A stretch of 64,000 nucleotides of DNA from CAZZEX01 sp964653285 (GTDB lineage: Bacteria; Chloroflexota; Anaerolineae; B4-G1). Positions within the stretch are counted from its first letter, which is position 1. Each line of letters opens with the position of its first letter. The translations under genes and the position numbers were made by a program. The stretch lies in NCBI GenBank assembly GCA_964653285.1, contig CAZZEX010000017.1, positions 1 to 64,000 on the forward strand. Reading direction: 5' to 3'. The notes beneath the pieces are model-generated. The model was not told the origin of the DNA. It ran no database searches and saw only the letters and a list, made by a program, of their open reading frames with translations. Of the stretch, positions 8,111 through 14,444 are shown piece after piece.

Positions 8111-8447
8111 TGAATCCCAATTCGTTGAGGATGCTGGCGATGTGTTCACCACGTTCCAGCGAGGGATCGTAGTGGAAGACTAGTTCTGGGGTGTTGCGTA
8201 ATCGTAACCGGTGGCCCAACTCGCGCCTCAGCCAGCCAGCCGCGCTCTCCAGGCCGGCCTGTGCCTCCGCTCGCGCCTCGGCTCCGCCCAACACGCTGAA
8301 GTATACGTCGGCGCGGATGGCGTCCGGCGTGACTGTCACGTCGGTGATGGTAACCATTTGCAGGCGCGGGTCGTTGACTTTCCGCTCCAGAAGGTCTGTC
8401 AGGCGAGTGCGGATCAGGTCAGAGACCCGGCGTTGATATCTCTTCAT
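8067..8447 (-). CDS. rbfA: Ribosome-binding factor A
   Basis: Binds the 30S subunit during late 16S rRNA maturation and is needed at low temperature. It has 126 residues, as is typical. The N-terminus MKRYQRRVSDLIRTRLTDLL and the core VTITDVTVTPDAIRADVYFS identify the KH-like RbfA fold, followed by RLRNTPELVFHYDPSLERG. The C-terminus is strongly acidic (DEEEEED). The gene is preceded by a perfect 15-bp-arm palindrome that also carries the infB stop codon. Confidence 0.94.
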   Translation of the reverse strand: MKRYQRRVSDLIRTRLTDLLERKVNDPRLQMVTITDVTVTPDAIRADVYFSVLGGAEARAEAQAGLESAAGWLRRELGHRLRLRNTPELVFHYDPSLERGEHIASILNELGFSDEEEEEDRNAQAG

Positions 8448-8457
8448 TGGAATCCAG

Positions 8458-8491
8458 AAACCTTTAGGGTTTCGGAAAACCCTAAAGGTTT
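8458..8491. repeat. Perfect 15-bp palindrome between infB and rbfA
   Basis: Arms AAACCTTTAGGGTTT and AAACCCTAAAGGTTT around CGGA. The infB stop codon (TAG, 8482-8484) lies in the second arm, and the RNA form precedes the rbfA start by about 10 nt. It resembles the CCGGGTTT palindrome at 53977-54003. Confidence 0.85.
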
Positions 8492-10281
8492 TCCTGCCGT
8501 TCCTTCACGTAGAATTGGATCATGTCACCGATGGCAAAGTCCTGGAAGTCCTCCAGTCCCACCCCGCACTCGAAGCCCGTTCGCACTTCGCGCACGTCCT
8601 TTTCGAACCGCTTGAGCGACCCAATGTGGCCGTCATGCAGTTGCTCCTCGCCCCGGAAGACCCGCGCGCGGGCGTTGCGCCGCGCTTCTCCCTGGCGAAC
8701 GTAACACCCGGCCACGACGCCGACCTTGGGGACCTTGAAGGTAGCCCGTACCTCGGCCGCACCCACTACCACATCTACATAAGAGGGCTCCAGAAGCCCC
8801 TTGAGGGCCTTGTCCACCTCATCTATCAGCTTGTAGATTATGTCGTAAGTACGGATGTCTACACCCTCATTCTCCGCCAGGCGGCGGGCGGCAGGATCGG
8901 GTTGCACCTGGAAGCCGATGACGATAGCGTGGGAAGCGATGGCCAGGTTGATGTCCGATTCGCTGATATGACCCGCAGCGGCGTGTATGACGTTGACCTT
9001 CAGGTCCTCGCCGCCCAGTTTCTCTAGCGAACTGACGATGGGCTCAATGGAACCCTGGACGTCGGTCTTGACGATCAGGTTGAGTTCCTTGACCTGCCCG
9101 GCCTGAATGCGGCTGGAGAAGTCATCGAGGGTGAAGGTCTTGACCGGGGCGGCGGTCCTGGCGGTCTGGTCTTCCTTGCGCCTGGCGACGATGGCCCGCG
9201 CGGTGCGCTCGTCCGGCACGACCTTGAACATCTCTCCTGCCTGGGGCACGCCGGATAGGCCCAGGATCATAACTGGCGTCGAGGGTGGCGCTTCCTGAAT
9301 GGGACGCCCGGCCTCATCGAGCATCTTGCGCACGTGGCCGTGGGCCAGGCCAGCCACTACGGTGTCGCCCACGCGCAACGTGCCGTTCTGCACCAGCACG
9401 GTGGCGGTCGCGCCATGGGTGCGCTCCAGTCGCCCCTCCAATACCGTGCCCACTGCGGCCCGATCGGGGTTGGCCTTGATCTCCGTAGAATCCGCGACGA
9501 GCAGGATGGCCTCCAGCAGGTCATCCAGGCCAGTTTCCTTCTTCGCCGAGACGAGGACACACAGCGTGGTTCCTCCCCAATCGTCAGGGGTCAGGCCCAT
9601 TTCGGCTAACTGTTGCTTCACCATTTCTGGTTGGGCAGTGCGTTTATCTATTTTGTTGACAGCAACGACGATGGGGACGCGAGCCGCGCGGGCGTGGTTG
9701 ATGGCTTCGATAGTCTGTGGCATCACGCCATCGTCGGCGGCCACGACTAACACGGCGATGTCGGTGGTGTGAGCACCTCGGGCGCGCATCGCGGTAAAGG
9801 CCTCGTGGCCTGGGGTGTCAAGGAAGGTGATACTGCGCTCGTCGTGTTCGACCTGGTGGGCCCCAATGTGCTGTGTGATCCCTCCAGCCTCACCGGCCAC
9901 CACGTCGGTGTGGCGAATGGCGTCCAGCAGTGAGGTCTTACCGTGATCCACGTGGCCCAGGACGGTGACAACCGGGGGGCGTATCCTGAGTTTCGCCGGG
10001 TCTTCGTTGGCGTAAAGACGTTCCCAGAGCAACGTCAGCCCCTCTTCGGCGCCTTCCTCAGAGATAAACGGCGTCTCCTCTCTGGGCTCGAACCCCATCT
10101 CCTGGGCTACGATAGCGGCCGTCTCGTAGTCTATCTGCTGGTTGATGTTCGCCATGACACCAGCGTTCATCAGTTCTTTGATCACGACGATAGGGCTGAC
10201 GTCCATCCGTTCGGCCAACTGACGCACTGTCAGGAAGTCCGGAATCTCGACCACACGCTTTTCCTGTACCTGTTCACTCAT
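8482..10281 (-). CDS. infB: Translation initiation factor IF-2 (short form)
   Basis: GTPase that recruits fMet-tRNA to the 30S subunit. At 599 residues it is short: only one IF2_N domain (FLTVRQLAERMDVSPIVVIK, about residues 15-65) precedes the G domain, without the long linker of enterobacterial IF-2. The G motifs are GHVDHGKTS (G1), AGGITQHIGA (G2), DTPGHEAF (G3) and NKID (G4). Domain II, the IF-2 domain and a C-terminal beta barrel ending KERQENL follow. ATG 10281 is preferred because AAAGGGAGCG sits about 10 nt upstream; GTG 10311 lies deeper in ylxR. The start overlaps the ylxR stop, implying coupling. Confidence 0.96.
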   Translation of the reverse strand: MSEQVQEKRVVEIPDFLTVRQLAERMDVSPIVVIKELMNAGVMANINQQIDYETAAIVAQEMGFEPREETPFISEEGAEEGLTLLWERLYANEDPAKLRIRPPVVTVLGHVDHGKTSLLDAIRHTDVVAGEAGGITQHIGAHQVEHDERSITFLDTPGHEAFTAMRARGAHTTDIAVLVVAADDGVMPQTIEAINHARAARVPIVVAVNKIDKRTAQPEMVKQQLAEMGLTPDDWGGTTLCVLVSAKKETGLDDLLEAILLVADSTEIKANPDRAAVGTVLEGRLERTHGATATVLVQNGTLRVGDTVVAGLAHGHVRKMLDEAGRPIQEAPPSTPVMILGLSGVPQAGEMFKVVPDERTARAIVARRKEDQTARTAAPVKTFTLDDFSSRIQAGQVKELNLIVKTDVQGSIEPIVSSLEKLGGEDLKVNVIHAAAGHISESDINLAIASHAIVIGFQVQPDPAARRLAENEGVDIRTYDIIYKLIDEVDKALKGLLEPSYVDVVVGAAEVRATFKVPKVGVVAGCYVRQGEARRNARARVFRGEEQLHDGHIGSLKRFEKDVREVRTGFECGVGLEDFQDFAIGDMIQFYVKERQENL

Positions 10282-10633
10282 CTCTACTCGCTCCCTTTGC
10301 TGCTTCCTCACTCTCCTCGGACTCCGTCGCCAGGAGTTGAGGCAACCTGGCCGCGTACTCCCGCAACTGGGCTTCGGTCTCAGCCGTCAATGTCACCTTC
10401 AGCACCCGCTCCAGTTGCCGCCGTGCCAGCGCTGTCTCCCAGCAAGCACGTTGGCGGCAGAGGTAAGCCCCTCGTCCACTACGCTTGCCCGTCTCGTCCA
10501 CCATCACCGTACCCTTGGCCCCGGTTGAAGAAAGGCGCACAATGCGCACTAACTCCCGCTTGGGCCGTACCATACGGCAGGCAACACAGGTGCGCTGTGG
10601 GATGTGCTTGCGTCGCTGAGGCCGTTTGCCCAT
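10274..10633 (-). CDS. ylxR: YlxR (DUF448) RNA-binding protein
   Basis: A 119-residue small basic protein of the YlxR family, which sits between nusA and infB in many bacteria. The signature RTCVACRMVRPKRELVRIVR is at about residues 14-33, followed by SGRGAYLCRQRACWETAL. ATG 10633 is chosen because it opens directly on the conserved region; a longer upstream frame would run into nusA. The start lies 7 nt after the nusA stop and the end overlaps infB by 8 nt, so the gene is coupled on both sides. Confidence 0.93.
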   Translation of the reverse strand: MGKRPQRRKHIPQRTCVACRMVRPKRELVRIVRLSSTGAKGTVMVDETGKRSGRGAYLCRQRACWETALARRQLERVLKVTLTAETEAQLREYAARLPQLLATESEESEEAAKGASRDE

Positions 10634-10640
10634 ACAGTCG

Positions 10641-12653
10641 CTACTCCGAAAACTCGTCCCATTCTTCCATGCCCTGGTCTCTCTTGCGCCGGCGACGGGC
10701 GACGAGCATGCCCAACTCTTCGTCGTAGACCAGTTCCAGGCGGCGGCGGCGCTCCCGCTTGTGCTCCTCTTCAAGTTTAACTTCTATTTCCTCTTCCTCG
10801 AAGAGGGGTTCTGGGGCCTCCACCACGACCGGCACCTCTTCGGCCATACCTTCCTCCGCCAGTGCTTCCTTAACGGCCTCCGGGGAGACCTGTGGTGTGG
10901 CTGCTGCTTCCTCTGCAACTGTGACCGGCGCTGCCTCAACGACCTCTGGCGCTTCGGCCTCCCGGGCAATCTGTGGCCTCGCCTCCTCTACAACTCCTGC
11001 AACTTCCATCGGCGCTTCAGGGGCTGGCCCAGCGGGCAGCGGTGCCTCTACCTCTGCCTCCGCGGCGGCTTCCTCTTCGGCAGGAGCGGCCTCCTCGACC
11101 TCCGGCAAGGCCAACACTTCAATGCACTGTTTGACCTCGGCCAGACTCTTGGGACCGATGCCGTCCAGTCTTAGCAGTCCCTCGTCTCCCTCGGCCAATC
11201 GTTCCATCACCTCCCCAAGAGTCGCCAACTCAGCTCGCTCCAGGTGGCCCAGCACCCGTGTGCTGAGGCCTATCTCGGTCAGTGGAATCTCGTGGGCGCG
11301 GGGTGGGATGCGGGCGCGGGCGGCCTCGACGGTCGCACGGCGCTCAGCCTTCGCGGCCTCAATGGCTGCACGGCGGGCCGCTTCCTCTGCCACAAGACGC
11401 GCTCGTTTAGCATTGCGGATCGAAGCATAGTAACCTCGAACATCTTCGATCACCTGCCGCATGGCGAGCAGTTCTCCACTGTTGTAAGGCAGCCTCTCTT
11501 GCTCGTGCTGCCGCAGGGTGCTAGCGACATTGGGAAGCAACTCCGCCACCGGACCTAGCGCGGGTAGAACGTTGGGATCCTCGTTCACCCGCCGCAATGC
11601 CCAGGTGGCCGCCTCGGTGACTCCCTGGATGTCAATGCGCCAACCGGTCAGTTTTGCTGCCAACCGGGCATTCTGCCCGGCCCGCCCGATGGCCAGCGAG
11701 AGTTGGTCATCGGGCACGACCACACTGGCGGTCTTTCCCTCGACCGGACCCTCTTCCAATTGCACGCTCAACACTTTGGCCGGGCTGAGCGCCTTAGCGA
11801 TGAAAGCGGCCGCGTCGGGGCTCCACTCGATGATGTCAATCTTCTCCCCGCCCAGTTCGTTGACAATGGACTGGATGCGCACGCCACGCATGCCGACGCA
11901 GGCTCCCACCGGGTCCACTCCGGGCTGGCGGGCGACTACGGCGACCTTGGAGCGGGAACCCGCCTCCCGGGCGATGGCCTTGATCTCGACCGCGCCGTTA
12001 AAGATCTCGGGCACCTCCAGTTCCAGCAAGCGGCGTAACATGTTCTTATGGCTGCGCGAGACGATGATCTGTGGTCCACGACTGGTCTTGCGGACTTCCA
12101 GCACGTAGGCTCGCAGACGCTGGTGGAGGGAGCAACGCTCACCAGGCACCTGCTGGCTGCGCGGCAAGATAGCCTCAGTGCCTTCAAGATGCAGTGTCAC
12201 TACCTGTGGCTTGATGCTCTGCACTATGCCGTGGACGATCTCTCCTTCCTGCTGGACGTAGTGCGTGTACCGCGCTTCTCGCTCAGCTTCGCGGATGCGT
12301 TGTAGGATAATCTGCTTGGCATTCTGCGCCGCAATGCGACCGAAGTCTTTGGGGGTACTCTCGACCATCAACGCATCTCCCACTTCGGCGTTGGATTGGA
12401 TGGCGCGCGCATCCGCCAGAGCAAGCTCATTTCCGGAATCAGTGACTTCCTCTACCACCTGCTTCTCGACGAAAACACATGCCTTTCCGGTCTCCATGTC
12501 AACCTCGGCCGTAACGTTTTGGTTTGTGTTGACGCTGGCGTTACGGCGATAGGCAGACACCAGCGCCATCTGCAGGGCTTCGAGCACGACTTCCCTGGGT
12601 AGACCACGGTCGCTACAGATCTGGTTGAATGCTAGTAAGAACTCTGACTTCAT
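10641..12653 (-). CDS. nusA: Transcription termination/antitermination protein NusA with long acidic tail
   Basis: RNA polymerase-associated factor for pausing, termination and antitermination. It has 670 residues. The N-terminal domain covers ~1-125, S1 ~130-200 (EGEIVHGIVQSIKPQVVTLH), and the KH domains ~200-350 (VDPVGACVGMRGVRIQSIVN and LAIGRAGQNARLAAKLTGW). A helix-hairpin-helix region (LLRLDGIGPKSLAEVKQC) lies at ~490-520. Residues ~525-640 are an Ala/Glu/Pro-rich acidic extension, and the end is basic (RRRRLELVYDEELGMLVARR). The extension is longer than in model NusA proteins. First gene of the operon; rimP does not precede it here. Confidence 0.95.
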   Translation of the reverse strand: MKSEFLLAFNQICSDRGLPREVVLEALQMALVSAYRRNASVNTNQNVTAEVDMETGKACVFVEKQVVEEVTDSGNELALADARAIQSNAEVGDALMVESTPKDFGRIAAQNAKQIILQRIREAEREARYTHYVQQEGEIVHGIVQSIKPQVVTLHLEGTEAILPRSQQVPGERCSLHQRLRAYVLEVRKTSRGPQIIVSRSHKNMLRRLLELEVPEIFNGAVEIKAIAREAGSRSKVAVVARQPGVDPVGACVGMRGVRIQSIVNELGGEKIDIIEWSPDAAAFIAKALSPAKVLSVQLEEGPVEGKTASVVVPDDQLSLAIGRAGQNARLAAKLTGWRIDIQGVTEAATWALRRVNEDPNVLPALGPVAELLPNVASTLRQHEQERLPYNSGELLAMRQVIEDVRGYYASIRNAKRARLVAEEAARRAAIEAAKAERRATVEAARARIPPRAHEIPLTEIGLSTRVLGHLERAELATLGEVMERLAEGDEGLLRLDGIGPKSLAEVKQCIEVLALPEVEEAAPAEEEAAAEAEVEAPLPAGPAPEAPMEVAGVVEEARPQIAREAEAPEVVEAAPVTVAEEAAATPQVSPEAVKEALAEEGMAEEVPVVVEAPEPLFEEEEIEVKLEEEHKRERRRRLELVYDEELGMLVARRRRKRDQGMEEWDEFSE

Positions 12654-12909
12654 CGTCTCTCTCCTACCAACGGGAGCCTATAATCCCCGTCCTGGCCATA
12701 GGCCAGAGCCGATAAGCGGCATAATAGTTAGTTATCTATCCTCTACCTATCCTCTAACCTATCCTCGATATTCGGTTAAAACCGCCGGGCCAGTGACCGT
12801 TCGGCTAAGTTCACGGCGAAGCCCGGCGGAGTAACCAAGACAGCATGCTTCAGTGGCCGTATACAAAGAAAAGTGGGGTTTGCCCACTTCTCCCATCACG
12901 CCCATATGC
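12654..12909 (-). promoter_or_regulatory. nusA operon leader with two hairpins followed by T-runs
   Basis: Hairpin 1 uses AGTGGG/CCCACT (about 12889-12872, minus strand) and runs into TTTTCTTT. Hairpin 2 uses CCGCCGGGC/GCCCGGCGG (12829-12821 with 12790-12782) and runs into TTTTAACC. Both look like intrinsic terminators or attenuators inside a 250-nt leader. No open frame of note is present. Confidence 0.5.
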
Positions 12910-12916
12910 CGGGTAA

Positions 12917-12945
12917 ATTATAACATAGACATTATGAACATGCAA
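12917..12945 (-). promoter_or_regulatory. Sigma70-type promoter for the nusA operon
   Basis: On the minus strand: TTGCAT (12945-12940), a 17-bp spacer, TATAAT (12922-12917). It diverges from the promoter at 12979-13006. Confidence 0.65.
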
Positions 12946-12978
12946 GTAATTTCGGCCGTGGATCACTTTCTCTGTATT

Positions 12979-13006
12979 TTGTACTCGTGGCTGGTTGTGC
13001 TATAAT
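12979..13006 (+). promoter_or_regulatory. Sigma70-type promoter for the double-HTH gene
   Basis: TTGTAC, a 16-bp spacer, then TATAAT, about 78 nt before the ATG at 13084. Confidence 0.65.
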
Positions 13007-13083
13007 CATAGGCGGTAATGACTCAGCCTCCTGTGGTCGGTCTCCTGACTGAGCCACGCAGAGGTCACAGCAGGGAGGGATTG

Positions 13084-13764
13084 ATGACTGAGACAACTGA
13101 GGAGCAATTGGCCCTGCGAAACCGCATCATCGGCTTATTGCTACGTGATGCGCGCGAGCGGGCCAAGAAGACCAAGCGGGAATGCGCGGCGGCACTGGGA
13201 GTTTCCGCCAGTACCATCACGGCTTATGAAGAGGGACGCAAACCCATCTCTCTGCCAGAGTTGGAGGTGCTGGCCTGCGTGCTTGATACTCCAACAGCGT
13301 ACTTTTGGGAACGTGCCCCGGAACTTATGCCAGAGGAAGAGCCACTGCCGCTACAGGAAGTACTGAATCTGCGCCATCGCATCGTGGGGGCGCTCTTGCG
13401 CCAGGCCCGGCTGGAGGCTGATGTTTCCCAGAAGGAGGCGGCGAAGATGTTGGGCTGCTCAACTAAACGTCTCTCCGCCTACGAGTACGGGGAGCGGCCT
13501 ATTCCGCTGGCGGAATTGGAGTTACTGGCGCACCACTTGCATCTGTCTCTGGAATACTTCCTCGATAATCAGGGAGGGCCGGTGGGAGAATGGAACCGGC
13601 AGGAGGAGGCCTGGCACCATTTTCGCAAACTCCCTGAAGAAATACAGGGGTTTGTCATCCAGCCTATTAACGTCAAATACCTGGAAGTGGCGATGAAACT
13701 GGCCCAGATGCCGGCCGGAGGCCTGCGCGCCATTGCCGAGGGGCTGTTGGACATTACCTACTGA
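13084..13764 (+). CDS. Tandem XRE-family (double HTH) regulator
   Basis: A 226-residue protein with two Cro/C1-type helix-turn-helix domains in tandem. The first (residues ~8-70) includes LRNRIIGLLLRDARERAKKT and GVSASTITAYEEGRKPISLP; the second (~92-155) includes LRHRIVGALLRQARLEADVS and GCSTKRLSAYEYGERPIPL. They align with each other, so an internal duplication is likely. The C-terminal 65 residues are helical with no known domain. ATG 13084 follows GGGAGGGA directly. It diverges from nusA and precedes a TPR protein by 51 nt. A phage-like repressor and a cell-state regulator are both possible. Confidence 0.85.
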   Translation: MTETTEEQLALRNRIIGLLLRDARERAKKTKRECAAALGVSASTITAYEEGRKPISLPELEVLACVLDTPTAYFWERAPELMPEEEPLPLQEVLNLRHRIVGALLRQARLEADVSQKEAAKMLGCSTKRLSAYEYGERPIPLAELELLAHHLHLSLEYFLDNQGGPVGEWNRQEEAWHHFRKLPEEIQGFVIQPINVKYLEVAMKLAQMPAGGLRAIAEGLLDITY

Positions 13765-13765
13765 T

Positions 13766-13800
13766 TGCAGACTGCGAATTGCAGGTTGCGGAACAAGTTA
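13766..13800. repeat. Short heptamer-like tract
   Basis: TTGCAGACTGCGAATTGCAG-type units with period about 7 between the regulator and the TPR gene. Confidence 0.5.
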
Positions 13801-13815
13801 CAGATCGGGGGCACG

Positions 13816-14364
13816 ATGATGGAGAATACCGCTTCTGCACAGGAACTCAAAGAGGAAGGACTGCGGCTGTTCCAGGAGGGACTGTACGAAGATGCCGCTG
13901 CCAGGTTTGGACAAGCCCAGGAGATGTTCGCCGCCAAAGGGAACGAACTCGAGGCGGCTGAGATGGTGAATAACCTGGGTGTGATCTACCGGATGCAGGG
14001 TAAGTGGGATGAAGCGATTGCAGCCCTGGATGAGGCCGGGGCGAGTTTTGCACGCCTGGGCGACCACGATCGTGAGGCACGGACGCTGGGTAATTTGGGC
14101 GGGCTGTACGCCAGCAGGGGTGAGCGTGACAAGGCGAAGGAATGTCTGCGCCAGGCGGCCGACATCTTTGCCGAGTTAGGCGACGTTCAGCGCCGGGGAG
14201 AGACGCTGCTGGCGCTGGGGGTGCAGATGTGGAAGACAGGCGACCGCAGCGCTGGTCTGGCGACCTACGAGGCTGGCCTGCAGACGTTGCAGCAACCGAC
14301 GGTCAGCCAGAAGGCACTACGCGGTCTATCCAGTTTGCGCACCAGGTTGCTGGGCGGGCAGTGA
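13816..14364 (+). CDS. Tetratricopeptide repeat protein
   Basis: A 182-residue protein made almost entirely of TPRs: about four 40-residue units, each with helix pairs such as GLYEDAAARFGQAQEMFAAK, GKWDEAIAALDEAGASFARL and GERDKAKECLRQAADIFAEL. This is the long TPR type with alternating NNLGVIY/NLGGLY motifs. No catalytic or export signal. It follows the double-HTH gene in the same direction and may act as its partner, since XRE-TPR pairs often sense a ligand or protein; that role is inferred. ATG 13816 or 13819 follows a GGGGG ribosome-binding region. Confidence 0.8.
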   Translation: MMENTASAQELKEEGLRLFQEGLYEDAAARFGQAQEMFAAKGNELEAAEMVNNLGVIYRMQGKWDEAIAALDEAGASFARLGDHDREARTLGNLGGLYASRGERDKAKECLRQAADIFAELGDVQRRGETLLALGVQMWKTGDRSAGLATYEAGLQTLQQPTVSQKALRGLSSLRTRLLGGQ

Positions 14365-14369
14365 AGAAA

Positions 14370-14444
14370 GCAGTCAGCAGTTAGCGGTTAGCGCTCAGCA
14401 AAGGCTATCGGCTAACTGCTTCCGACTGGCGGCTATTGGCTAAC
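14370..14444. repeat. Heptamer array in inverted arrangement
   Basis: CAGTCAGCAGTTAGCGGTTA units on the left face GGCTATCGGCTAACTGC and GGCTATTGGCTAAC on the right, so transcripts from either strand can fold. It lies between the convergent TPR gene and pheT, overlaps the pheT stop, and may serve as a bidirectional terminator. Confidence 0.65.
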
